Assembly (NCBI RefSeq): GCF_001695855.1
Contig: NZ_MBSS01000010.1
Coordinates: 1-64,000 of the forward strand
DNA from: Ensifer sp. LC163
GTDB taxonomy: Bacteria > Pseudomonadota > Alphaproteobacteria > Rhizobiales > Rhizobiaceae
Direction of reading: 5' to 3'
Length of the DNA: 64,000 nucleotides
Shown here piece after piece: positions 7,161 to 15,410 of this stretch. The notes under the pieces were generated by a model. That model was given only the letters and a program-made list of their open reading frames with translations. It was not told where the DNA came from and searched no databases. A program made the position numbers and the translations under genes. Every line of letters starts with the position of its first letter. Position 1 is the first letter of the stretch.

Positions 7161-8459
7161 ATGCACAACGCGATGTCCAAGGTATTGCAAACTGCGTTCC
7201 TGCTGGCGCTCATGTCTGCGGGCACATTCGCGGCGGAACTGCCGCGGTCGGGCGATGCAGTCTTCGACCGCGTCATCGCGTTGGTGAACTCCGAGTTTCA
7301 CGACGAAACCGCGCTCGGCCGCTTCAACGAAACTGCGAGGAAAGAAATCGAAGGCGCGAGACCGGCGCTTTCCACAACCGGTTCTGCCGCACGCGTTGAT
7401 GCTGCGATCGACATGGCACTTGCCAGCCTGCGCGCGTCCCACAACGGCCGCTTCAAACCCGACACAATCGCCTACTTCGAGCTGAGCGACATATTTCGCT
7501 TCGCCATCCGCGATGATCTGCGGCGGCTGTTTCCGCCGGAGGGAGACGTCAGTTATCCCGGCATCGGCATGGTCACGCAGGTGATAGGCGATGCCAGGTT
7601 CGTGAGCGCTGTCTATGATGGTTCTCCGGCGGCAAAGGCCGGGGTCATCATGGGCGACGAGATCCTCGCCGTCGATGGATTGCCCTATCGCGAAATCGCC
7701 GCCTTTCAAGGCAAGGTCGGGCAGTCGGTCGACATCCGCCTGCGCCGCAAGGCAGATGCGGCGCCAATAAGTGTCAAGGTTGCGGTCGAAAGGCTACGCC
7801 CGCTCCCAACGTTCGAAAAGGCGATCGAGAACAGCATCGCAGTGAGCGAACGCGACGGAAGAACGATCGGCTATGTCAGGTTCTGGACGCTGTCGACGCG
7901 CGACGGGTTGGATATCGTCGCACGCGCGCTTTCGCAAGGTCGCCTGAGCGCTGTCGACGGTGTGGTCGTGGACCTTCGCGGACGCTGGGGTGGCGGTGCG
8001 GCCGACGCCGCGGAACTCTTCGTCGGCGACACGCCATCGTTCCGGTTGATCCCGCGGCGCGGGCAAGCGACGCTCGCAAATGTTCGCTGGCGCGGTCCGG
8101 TGGTGGCGCTGGTCGATGAGGGCACGCGCAGCGGTCTCGAGCTTTTCGCCTATGCGCTCAGGATAAACGGCATTCCCCTTGTGGGCGAGCGCACCGCCGG
8201 CGCCCTGTTGGCAGGCCGCGCCTATATCCTGCCCGACGACAGTCTGCTGGAAATTGCCGTCTCCGATGCGGTCATCGACGGCAACGTACGGCTGGAAGGA
8301 ACCGGGATCGCCCCGGACATTGGTGTCGACTTTCCCCTGGCCTATGCCGCCGGCCGAGATCCACAACGGGAAGCCGCGGTCTCAGAGCTGCTTCGGCTGA
8401 TTGCCGACGGCACCTCGGACCGCACCGTGACGCCAGGAGAACGCTCGCTGACACGGTGA
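7161..8459 (+). CDS. S41-family peptidase-like protein with PDZ domain
   Basis: The 432-residue protein has an N-terminal signal peptide (about 1-25), a helical region, a PDZ domain (about 133-205; SPAAKAGVIMGDEILAVDG) and an S41 protease domain (about 215-405). The expected D-L-R-G-x-x-G-G-G motif is present (about 271-279), and the candidate catalytic serine is S324 in DEGTRSGLE. The lysine that acts as general base in CtpA-type proteases would sit in G-x-x-T-x-G-K; here the sequence is GERTAGALL, with no lysine. It may use tricorn-type chemistry or be a non-proteolytic member. No good ribosome binding site precedes 7161, so an ATG four codons later is also possible. Confidence 0.75.
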   Translation: MHNAMSKVLQTAFLLALMSAGTFAAELPRSGDAVFDRVIALVNSEFHDETALGRFNETARKEIEGARPALSTTGSAARVDAAIDMALASLRASHNGRFKPDTIAYFELSDIFRFAIRDDLRRLFPPEGDVSYPGIGMVTQVIGDARFVSAVYDGSPAAKAGVIMGDEILAVDGLPYREIAAFQGKVGQSVDIRLRRKADAAPISVKVAVERLRPLPTFEKAIENSIAVSERDGRTIGYVRFWTLSTRDGLDIVARALSQGRLSAVDGVVVDLRGRWGGGAADAAELFVGDTPSFRLIPRRGQATLANVRWRGPVVALVDEGTRSGLELFAYALRINGIPLVGERTAGALLAGRAYILPDDSLLEIAVSDAVIDGNVRLEGTGIAPDIGVDFPLAYAAGRDPQREAAVSELLRLIADGTSDRTVTPGERSLTR

Positions 8460-8494
8460 TCACGAACGTCACACCTTGCCCCTTGCAGGCCCAT

Positions 8495-9979
8495 TCAGGC
8501 TGCCGCGTTCCCCCAAACGATTTCGCGACCAAGCCGGACGACCTCATCGACGAGCAGCTTCAAGTCCTGCCGTCTGGTGCGGTGATTGTTGATCGCGACC
8601 CTCAGGCAATGCTCACCGTGCACGGTCGTGTCGGAGAGAACTGCGGTCCCTTCATCCTGCAGGCGCAGCATGATCTCGGTATTAAGTGCCTTCAATTCGT
8701 CGCCGTCCTTGCCTTCGCAGCGGTAACGGAAACAGACGATATTGATGTTGGTCGGCGCCACCAGTTCGAGCGCAGGCTCCGCGTCGACCAGGTCGCTCAG
8801 ATACCGCCCCTGGGCTATATTCTGGTCGACGAGCCGGCCGAACTTGGCGATGCCGTGCTCCTTCAGTGACATCCAGATTTTCAGCGCCCTGAAGCCACGT
8901 GACGTCTGCAGGCCATAGTCATGAAGCCAGGGTGCTGCCGCGAGACCACGCGTCGTTGCCACCAGATATTCCGGCGTCACTGCGAAGGTCCCGCGATGGG
9001 CCGAAGCATCCTGAATCAACACGCAGCCAGCCTCGAATGGCGCGTGCAGCCACTTGTGCGGGTCGAGCGCCACCGAATTGGCCTTCTCGATCCCGGCGAC
9101 GCGAAAGCGGTTCTGCGGAGCAACGGCGATCAATGCGCCGATGCAGCCATCGACGTGCAGCCAGAGGTCCTCTTCTGCCGCCAACGCCGCGAGTGCCTGC
9201 AGATCATCGATGGCGCCGGTGTTGACGGTGCCAGCGGTCGCAATCACGCAGGCAGGCATATATCCCGCCGCGCGATCTTCCGTGATCGCACGCCTCAGCG
9301 CAGCCACATCGATGCGCAGCTCGGCGTCGGTCGGAATGCGCCGGAGCGCCTGGTTTCCAAGCCCAAGCGTCTCCATCGCCTTGCGGTGACAACTGTGGAT
9401 CTGGTCGGATCCATAGTAGCGCAACGGCCGCGCGATTGCCGCAACACCAAGCTCCCGGATATCGACACCGGCTTTGACATTGCGAGCCACGGCAAGGCCG
9501 ATGATGTTGGCAACCGATCCGCCGCTGACCAGCGTGCCGCTGGACGAGGCTGGAAATCCCAACATCTCCTTGCACCAATCGACGACCTGCTGATCCATGA
9601 GCGCTGCTGCATGATTGCCGCCGCCCAGATTGGAGCCCTGGATGGCGGCAAGAAAGTCGCCGAGTGCTCCGGTGAAATTGCTCGACCCCATGTACCAGGA
9701 CCAGAAACGCGGATGGATGTTACCCATTGGGTAACCCAAGACATTCGCAGCCACCTCGCGGTAGACTTCGTCCGTCGGCGTCGGCGACTGGGGCAGCGAG
9801 GCGGCAAATGACGCGCGGACCGGCTCCGGCATGTCCAGCCAGACATGCCGATCACGAACACCGCTGATGTAATCGATGGCGTCGTCGACGATCCGATGCG
9901 ACAAGGCGCGCAGATCCGTCCAATCGTCAGGATCCAGCGTTTCTTCACCGGCGGCGGCTGTCTTTCGTGATGCCTCCAT
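8495..9979 (-). CDS. Group II PLP-dependent amino acid decarboxylase
   Basis: The 494-residue protein matches the aromatic-L-amino-acid/glutamate decarboxylase superfamily. The PLP-binding lysine is K309 in ALDPHKWLHAPF, the coenzyme-stacking histidine is in the SDQIHSCHRKA region (about 191-201), and the pyridine-nitrogen aspartate is in HVDGCIGA (D277). GGGAG lies 6-7 bases upstream of the ATG. These enzymes convert aromatic or acidic amino acids to amines; the exact substrate cannot be read, and some relatives are aldehyde synthases. It ends 36 bp from the convergent S41-like gene with no shared operon partner. Confidence 0.85.
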   Translation of the reverse strand: MEASRKTAAAGEETLDPDDWTDLRALSHRIVDDAIDYISGVRDRHVWLDMPEPVRASFAASLPQSPTPTDEVYREVAANVLGYPMGNIHPRFWSWYMGSSNFTGALGDFLAAIQGSNLGGGNHAAALMDQQVVDWCKEMLGFPASSSGTLVSGGSVANIIGLAVARNVKAGVDIRELGVAAIARPLRYYGSDQIHSCHRKAMETLGLGNQALRRIPTDAELRIDVAALRRAITEDRAAGYMPACVIATAGTVNTGAIDDLQALAALAAEEDLWLHVDGCIGALIAVAPQNRFRVAGIEKANSVALDPHKWLHAPFEAGCVLIQDASAHRGTFAVTPEYLVATTRGLAAAPWLHDYGLQTSRGFRALKIWMSLKEHGIAKFGRLVDQNIAQGRYLSDLVDAEPALELVAPTNINIVCFRYRCEGKDGDELKALNTEIMLRLQDEGTAVLSDTTVHGEHCLRVAINNHRTRRQDLKLLVDEVVRLGREIVWGNAAA

Positions 9980-10250
9980 TCGTGCCTCCCGATTGCTCGA
10001 AATTCTTTCATGAAAGGGGTACGGCTGCGTGCGGCATTAGGTCAGCGAAAAGGCCGTTTAGGCGGCGATCTCACCTACCTCTTATGGCCATTGCCACGCC
10101 GTCAATATGAACTCCTGACGCGCGCTTTCAATAAAATTCGCAGGGGATGGAAACACTCCGCCCCTCTCTCGTCCATAATCGGCGCTAGGGAGACCGGGCT
10201 TGGCAGGCTATATTTGCCCTATGGAGATCGTGACGGAGAGATTCGCATCG

Positions 10251-12059
10251 ATGCCGAACCCTACAAACGGCAAGAACAATGGTCGGGTAGAGGCCAACGA
10301 CGAACAACCCCTCGGCGCCCAGTTGCGGATGATGCATGCAGCCTTCATGGCTTCGCCGCTCCGAAACCGGATCATCTGGCTCGCCCTCGGTATCCTGATG
10401 GTGATCGTGACGACTGCGTTCGGTCAGATCATCCTCAATCGATGGTACAAACCGTTCTACGACACGCTGGAAAGACGCGATCTGCAGGCATTCCTGCACC
10501 AGCTCGTCGTCTTCGCCCAGATCGCCGGCGCCTTACTCGTTCTCAATGTTCTGCAGACATGGCTTGGCCAACTTGTCCGCCTGAAGCTACGGGAAGGCCT
10601 GACACTCGACCTCATCCACGAATGGATGAAGCCGGCGCGTGCATTCCGGCTGGCCAATGCCGGCGCCATCGGCATCAATCCCGACCAGCGCATCCACGAG
10701 GACGCCCGCCATCTCTCGGACCTTTCGGCGGGGCTGACGATTGGGCTGATACAATCCGGCATCCTGCTCGCAAGCTTCATCGGCGTGCTCTGGTCTCTGT
10801 CGGACGGATTCGTCTTCCACATCTCGGGCATGGCCATCGACATTCCGGGCTATATGGTCTGGGCCGCCATTCTCTACGCCGGCACGGCCTCATGGTTGAG
10901 CTGGCTCGTCGGGCGTCCATTGGTCAAGCTCAACGGCGAACACTACGCACGCGAGGCGTCGTTGCGCTTCTCACTGATGCGCATCAACGAGCACATCGAG
11001 GCCGTGTCGCTGTCATCGGGCGAGGCCAACGAGAAGCGCCGGCTGCAGGCCGATCTGTCGTCTGTTCTTGAGATCAGCCAGAGCCTGCTGCTCGCCGTCA
11101 CGCGACTGACGTGGGTGACGGCCGGTTATGGCTGGATCACCGTCGTCGCGCCGATTGTCATCGCCTCGCCCGTCTATTTTGCCGGCGATCTCAGCTTCGG
11201 CGGTCTGATGATGGCCGTTGGTGCCTTCAATCAGGTACATGCCTCACTGCGCTGGTTCGTGGACAATATCGGCGCCATTGCCGACTGGCGCGCGACATTG
11301 ATGCGCGTCGCGGCCTTCCGCTCGGCACTTCTCGTCATCGACGACCGGCACGAAGGTGACAAGCGCATCGAGTTCGTTACGGCGGACGGTCCGCAGATGA
11401 TGTTCGATCATATCGAGATCGTCTCGGCTGCCGGTTGCATCAAGCTCTCAGAGCCGAATGTCACGATCAATCCCGGCGAACGGGTGCTTGTCACCGGTGC
11501 GTCGGAGGTTGATAAGGCTCCGTTCTTCCGGGCCATTGCTGGCCTGTGGCCCTGGGGGCACGGCCGCATCTCGCTGCCGATCGATGATGGCCTCGCCTTC
11601 GTTCCCCGCTCGCCGTATTTTGCGCCGGGTACGTTGGAGGAGGTGCTCGCCTACCCGAAGACACCAGACAGCTTCAAGAACGGCGAACTTGGCGGCGTGC
11701 TTTCCAAGGTCGGCCTCGGCCGCCTCGCCGACCGCCTCGATCAGGACATGCGAAAGAAGCTCAATCTGAGCGAAGTCGAAATGCGCCTTCTGGCAATCGC
11801 CCGCCTTGGCCTGCACAAGCCTCGGTGGCTGATCATCGACGAGGCATTGGACACGCTTGAGGACGATGCCTATCGCAAGGTCATGACCTTTCTCGACCGC
11901 GAAATGGGTAAGGCGGCAATCGTCAACATCGGCCGCAAAGAACGCGCCAACGGCTTCTTCACCCGCGTGTTGGAGCTCGAGAAGGACGCCGCCGGCGGTT
12001 CGTTGCGTCTGATCCGTCCAAAGAGCCTGCGCCCGACCAATCCGCAATTGGTTGATTGA
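10251..12059 (+). CDS. SbmA/YddA-type ABC transporter with degenerate ATPase domain
   Basis: About 602 residues: an N-terminal six-helix membrane domain (about 35-330) of the SbmA/BacA/YddA family, recognised by the FGQIILNRWYKPFYDTLERRD stretch and downstream ISPDQRIHED-like segment (here INPDQRIHEDAR), fused to an ABC ATPase domain (about 385-590). The ATPase is unusual: Walker A reads GASEVDKA instead of G-x-x-G-x-G-K-[ST], the LSGGE signature is reduced to LSEVEMR, and the H-loop GHR is GRK. Walker B IIDEALD still has its acidic pair. ATP hydrolysis may therefore be impaired. The start at 10251 has GGAGAG about 10 bases upstream; earlier in-frame starts lack one. Substrates of the family are peptides or cobalamin-like compounds. 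Confidence 0.8.
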   Translation: MPNPTNGKNNGRVEANDEQPLGAQLRMMHAAFMASPLRNRIIWLALGILMVIVTTAFGQIILNRWYKPFYDTLERRDLQAFLHQLVVFAQIAGALLVLNVLQTWLGQLVRLKLREGLTLDLIHEWMKPARAFRLANAGAIGINPDQRIHEDARHLSDLSAGLTIGLIQSGILLASFIGVLWSLSDGFVFHISGMAIDIPGYMVWAAILYAGTASWLSWLVGRPLVKLNGEHYAREASLRFSLMRINEHIEAVSLSSGEANEKRRLQADLSSVLEISQSLLLAVTRLTWVTAGYGWITVVAPIVIASPVYFAGDLSFGGLMMAVGAFNQVHASLRWFVDNIGAIADWRATLMRVAAFRSALLVIDDRHEGDKRIEFVTADGPQMMFDHIEIVSAAGCIKLSEPNVTINPGERVLVTGASEVDKAPFFRAIAGLWPWGHGRISLPIDDGLAFVPRSPYFAPGTLEEVLAYPKTPDSFKNGELGGVLSKVGLGRLADRLDQDMRKKLNLSEVEMRLLAIARLGLHKPRWLIIDEALDTLEDDAYRKVMTFLDREMGKAAIVNIGRKERANGFFTRVLELEKDAAGGSLRLIRPKSLRPTNPQLVD

Positions 12060-12117
12060 CAGCGTCTGCGCTGAAGGCGGCACATTAAATTGCTGACGCA
12101 TCCATTTGATTAACAAG

Positions 12118-12148
12118 AAACAGCGCCTTCATGGAAGGCGCTGTTTCG
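12118..12148. terminator. Bidirectional terminator hairpin
   Basis: GAAACAGCGCCTT (12118-12130) pairs perfectly with AAGGCGCTGTTTC (12136-12148) across a five-base loop, between the convergent ABC protein and allE genes. The A/T-rich outer stem supplies U-tracts in both directions. Confidence 0.8.
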
Positions 12149-12170
12149 GTAGGCAATGTTGCCGCGGATC

Positions 12171-12998
12171 TTAGCGCGCGCGCAGCTTCATGTGACGGTT
12201 GACGTCCTTGTAGAGCAGGTAGCGGAACTTGCCGGGGCCGCCGGCGTAGCAGGCCTGCGGGCAGAATGCGCGAAGCCACATGTAGTCGCCGGCTTCGACT
12301 TCGACCCAGTCCTGGTTAAGCCGATAGACGGCCTTGCCCTCGAGCACGTAGAGGCCATGCTCCATGACGTGGGTTTCGGCAAAGGGAATGATCGCGCCCG
12401 GTTCGAAGGTCACGATGGTCATGTGCATGTCGTGCCGGAGATCGGTCGGGTCGACGAAACGAGTCGTTGCCCACTTGCCTTCCGTGCCGGGCATGGCTGA
12501 AGGCGTGATATCGGCTTCGTTGGTGAAGAAGGCTTCAGGGGTAGGAAGACCATCGACGTACTCATAGGCCTTGCGGACCCAATGGAAGCGAACAGGCGCT
12601 TCGCTTCTGTTATGCGCCGTCCAGTTGCTCGCAGGCGGAATGAAGGCGAATCCGCCGGGCAGCATCCGGTGCTCCTTACCGTCGAGCGTGACGGTCAGCT
12701 CGCCCTCGACGACGAACAGCGCACCCTCAGCACCCTCGTCGAGTTCCGGCCGGTCGCTGCCGCCGCCGGGAGCGATTTCCATGATGTACTGCGAAAATGT
12801 TTCAGCAAAACCGGACAATGGACGTGACAATATCCACAGGCGGGTTTTGTCCCAGAACGGCAGATAGCTGGTGACGATGTCCATCATCACACCCTTCGGA
12901 ATCACCGCATAAGCCTCGGTGAAGACCGCGCGGTCCGTCAGGAGCTGCGTTTGTTCCGGAGCGCCGCCATGGGGCGCGTAGTAGTTACGACCAGTCAT
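12171..12998 (-). CDS. allE: (S)-ureidoglycine aminohydrolase
   Basis: The 275-residue bicupin matches AllE/UGlyAH closely: N-terminal NYYAPHGG, the first cupin about 70-130, and the second cupin about 190-265 with metal-ligand residues in TFEPGAIIPFAETHVMEHG. The enzyme uses Mn2+ to convert (S)-ureidoglycine to (S)-ureidoglycolate and ammonia, the step after allantoate in ureide breakdown. It lies downstream of a GntR regulator read in the same direction, with a hairpin in the 75-bp gap. A racemase of the allantoin/hydantoin type sits nearby. No allantoinase, allantoate amidohydrolase or ureidoglycolate lyase is in the window, so the pathway would be completed elsewhere. Confidence 0.85.
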   Translation of the reverse strand: MTGRNYYAPHGGAPEQTQLLTDRAVFTEAYAVIPKGVMMDIVTSYLPFWDKTRLWILSRPLSGFAETFSQYIMEIAPGGGSDRPELDEGAEGALFVVEGELTVTLDGKEHRMLPGGFAFIPPASNWTAHNRSEAPVRFHWVRKAYEYVDGLPTPEAFFTNEADITPSAMPGTEGKWATTRFVDPTDLRHDMHMTIVTFEPGAIIPFAETHVMEHGLYVLEGKAVYRLNQDWVEVEAGDYMWLRAFCPQACYAGGPGKFRYLLYKDVNRHMKLRAR

Positions 12999-13022
12999 TT
13001 CCGTCCTTCAGTTCTCAAACAG

Positions 13023-13048
13023 GCGCCGCCTCCTCACAAGAGCGGCGC
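13023..13048 (-). terminator. Intercistronic hairpin between gntR and allE
   Basis: GCGCCGC (13023-13029) and GCGGCGC (13042-13048) form a 7-bp GC stem in the 75-bp gap between the regulator stop and the allE start. It may partly terminate readthrough or stabilise an mRNA end. Confidence 0.4.
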
Positions 13049-13073
13049 GGTTGGGGTTATTGCCAATGGAATG

Positions 13074-13760
13074 TCAAAGCAGCGCGGCGCGCAGGTCGCG
13101 CGGCTGATCCTTCTCTTCATCGAGATCCAGTTCCGCCTCTACGTGGTGCAGATGTTCGGCCATCTCCTTGATCGCCGTGTCCACATCCCTCGCCGCGATG
13201 CGGTCGACGACCGCCATATGTTCGTCCGGCCCGCAGTTGTGCAGGTGGTTCGACCGGTACATGGCGGTGATCAGCGAAGTTCTCGAAACCAAGTCCCGCA
13301 GGATGCCGAAGAGGAAGGCGGAGCCGGAGAGTTCCGCCAGAAGCAGGTGGAATCCGCCGGAAAGACGAACGATTGCAGAGAGATCACCTGCCCTGCCCGC
13401 AACCCGTTCTTCATCGACATGAGAGCGCATGCGCTCGATGTCTTCCACCGTGGCGCGCTCGCACAGGCGCTCGACGACGCGTTGTTCGATCGCCCTTCTC
13501 GTGACGAAGACGTCCCGCGCTTCGTCCACAGACGGCTCGGACACGAAGGCGCCACGGTTTGGCATGATCGTGACCAGCCCATCCCGTTCCAGCGCGGTCA
13601 GCGCCTGGCGGATACGGGCTCGACTGACGGAGAAAATCTCGGCAAGCTGCTCTTCCTTGAGGCGGGTGCCGGGACGCAGCCGCCGCTCCGCGATCGCAAG
13701 CCAGATCTTCTCACAAATGATAGCCGTCGGCGCCCCGGCGGTTTCGTCCGCATTGTACAT
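13074..13760 (-). CDS. GntR-family regulator, FadR/FCD subfamily
   Basis: The protein (228 residues from 13760) has an N-terminal GntR winged helix (about 12-75; LRPGTRLKEEQLAEIFSVSR-type segment, then a recognition helix ending ALERDGLV) and a C-terminal FCD ligand domain (about 90-215). FCD domains usually bind a carboxylate through a metal centred on histidines; candidates are in GGFHLLL, D-E-H-M-A-V and EHLHH. The start was moved eight codons inside the longest frame because GGGAG lies 5 bases before 13760. ATTGT-N2-ACAAT operators lie in its own promoter and before the transporter operon at 23.7 kb, so it probably represses both. Confidence 0.85.
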   Translation of the reverse strand: MYNADETAGAPTAIICEKIWLAIAERRLRPGTRLKEEQLAEIFSVSRARIRQALTALERDGLVTIMPNRGAFVSEPSVDEARDVFVTRRAIEQRVVERLCERATVEDIERMRSHVDEERVAGRAGDLSAIVRLSGGFHLLLAELSGSAFLFGILRDLVSRTSLITAMYRSNHLHNCGPDEHMAVVDRIAARDVDTAIKEMAEHLHHVEAELDLDEEKDQPRDLRAALL

Positions 13761-13838
13761 GAAATCTCCCATAGCCGTTCGCATACTCTGGCCGGCCAGC
13801 TCTCAAAGTCAATTCCACTCACTGCAGTTTGATATTGA

Positions 13839-13857
13839 CTACAAAATTGTAGACAAT
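13839..13857. promoter_or_regulatory. Probable GntR operator (divergent promoter region)
   Basis: Overlapping dyads CTACAA-AA-TTGTAG (13839-13852) and ATTGT-AG-ACAAT (13846-13857) lie between gntR and the divergent flavoprotein gene. They fit the TTGT-N2-ACAA pattern usual for FadR-type GntR proteins. A similar site is at 23733-23742. Confidence 0.6.
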
Positions 13858-13952
13858 ATTGTGTACCGTAACTTGGTATGCTGTGGCAACCACTTAAACA
13901 ACGGCCATCGACCGGTTTGACAGCCGACCGTACCCGACCCGAGAGCTCATTG

Positions 13953-14588
13953 ATGGACTTCGACTTCACCGAACTGCCCGCCCAGGACCGCTACCGGTTG
14001 CTGACAAATTTCATCGGTCCGCGCCCGATCGCGCTCGTGTCCACGCTCTCGCCAAGCGGCCAGGACAACGCCGCGCCGATGAGCTTCTTCAACGTGTTCT
14101 CGCATGATCCGCCCATCGTGATCCTGGGCATCCAGACACGACCGAACGGCGAAGAGAAGGACACGGTCAGCAACATCCGACGCACAAACGAGTTCGTCGT
14201 CAACATGGTCGACATGGCGATCGCCGACCAGATGCTCGTCTGCGGCCTCACCTTCGAACCGGATGTCGACGAGGTGGCGATGGCGGGGCTCACAGGGGCC
14301 GATGGCGTCAAGGTCGGTGCCCGCCGCATCGTCGAATCGCCTTGTTCTATGGAGTGCCGGGTCGAACGGCTGATCGAGTACGACCGGCGGGTCATTGTCC
14401 TGGGCGAGGTCGTCCACATGCATGTGCGCAAGGACTGCCTGGATGACAACGGCCACTATGTCGATCCGTCGAGCTATCAACCAATCGCGCGCCTTCACGC
14501 AAACAACTACATCACCTCCGATCGACAGTTCGAGATGCGGGCACCCGACATCGCGTCCTTTGCCGCTCCCAAATCGAAAACGAACTGA
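13953..14588 (+). CDS. Flavin reductase-like FMN-binding protein
   Basis: The 211-residue protein belongs to the flavin-reductase-like split-barrel family. It shows the conserved P-R-P-I-A-L-V-S-T-x-S-x-x-G opening (about 24-40), N-x-A-P-M-S-F-F-N-x-F (about 42-54) and the D-T-x-x-N-I stretch that contact FMN. Members reduce or bind FMN for a partner oxygenase, or act on their own. It is the first gene rightward of the GntR operator, followed after 3 bp by the racemase, so the pair is one operon. No partner monooxygenase is adjacent. Confidence 0.75.
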   Translation: MDFDFTELPAQDRYRLLTNFIGPRPIALVSTLSPSGQDNAAPMSFFNVFSHDPPIVILGIQTRPNGEEKDTVSNIRRTNEFVVNMVDMAIADQMLVCGLTFEPDVDEVAMAGLTGADGVKVGARRIVESPCSMECRVERLIEYDRRVIVLGEVVHMHVRKDCLDDNGHYVDPSSYQPIARLHANNYITSDRQFEMRAPDIASFAAPKSKTN

Positions 14589-14591
14589 TCC

Positions 14592-15326
14592 ATGCGCATC
14601 CTTGTCGTCAACCCGAACTCCACCGCCTCGATGACCGAACAGGCGCACCGTAGCGCCGAGAGGGTTGCCGCACCCTCAACGCTGGTGGAGTCCGTCAACC
14701 CGACCACAAGCCCCGCCAGCATCGAAGGTCATGCAGACGAGGCCATGGCTGTGCCTGCGATGCTTGCCGAAATCCGCGCCGGCGAGGCGCGCGGGGTCGA
14801 TGCCTATGTCATCGCCTGCTTCGACGATCCGGGCCTTGGCGCTGCGCGTGAAATCGCACGCGGACCGGTCATCGGCATCTGTCAGGCGGCCATACAGGTG
14901 GCGATGAACATCGCCACGCGTTTTTCCATCATCACGACCTTACCGCGCTCGGTGCCGATCATCGAGGACCTGGTCGATGCCTACGGTGCCGGCCATCGTT
15001 GTCGCAAGGTGCGCTCGGTGGACATGCCCGTGCTGGCGCTTGAGGAGGACCTCGCCCATACGGAAGAAATGCTCGTGCGGGAAATCCTGCGCGCCAGGCA
15101 TGAGGACGGCACCGAAGCGATCATTCTCGGCTGTGCGGGCATGTCGGAACTGTGCGACCGGCTGAAGCTGAGGACCGGCATGCCGGTGATCGATGGCGTA
15201 ACCGCTGCAATCAAGCTCGCCGAAGCGCTGGTTGGTGCCGGCTACTCCACCTCCAAGGTGGGTGCCTATGACTATCCGAGAGTCAAGGCTCCGACAATCG
15301 CCCGCATTGTGGATTCAGTAGCTTAA
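14592..15326 (+). CDS. Hydantoin/allantoin racemase-like Asp/Glu racemase family protein
   Basis: The 244-residue protein starts MRILVVNPNS and carries the two catalytic cysteines of the family, in VIACFDDPGLG (about residue 78) and ILGCAGMS (about 180). The ASIEGHADEA and RGPVIGI segments are those of hydantoin racemase and allantoin racemase (HpxA type), which interconvert enantiomers of 5-substituted hydantoins by two-base proton transfer. Next to allE-like and amidohydrolase genes, action on allantoin or a related cyclic ureide is the best guess, but the substrate is not fixed by sequence. Confidence 0.75.
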   Translation: MRILVVNPNSTASMTEQAHRSAERVAAPSTLVESVNPTTSPASIEGHADEAMAVPAMLAEIRAGEARGVDAYVIACFDDPGLGAAREIARGPVIGICQAAIQVAMNIATRFSIITTLPRSVPIIEDLVDAYGAGHRCRKVRSVDMPVLALEEDLAHTEEMLVREILRARHEDGTEAIILGCAGMSELCDRLKLRTGMPVIDGVTAAIKLAEALVGAGYSTSKVGAYDYPRVKAPTIARIVDSVA

Positions 15327-15352
15327 GAAACATCTGCAAGTAACTGAAAACA

Positions 15353-15386
15353 AAAAGCTCCGGAGGAACGACCCTCCGGAGCTTTT
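15353..15386. terminator. Bidirectional Rho-independent terminator
   Basis: AAAAGCTCCGGAGG (15353-15366) and CCTCCGGAGCTTTT (15373-15386) form a perfect 14-bp stem with a six-base loop, A-tract on one side and T-tract on the other. It separates the racemase gene from the convergent transporter operon. Confidence 0.92.
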
Positions 15387-15410
15387 CTTATTCTGCTGAT
15401 GACGCTTGGA

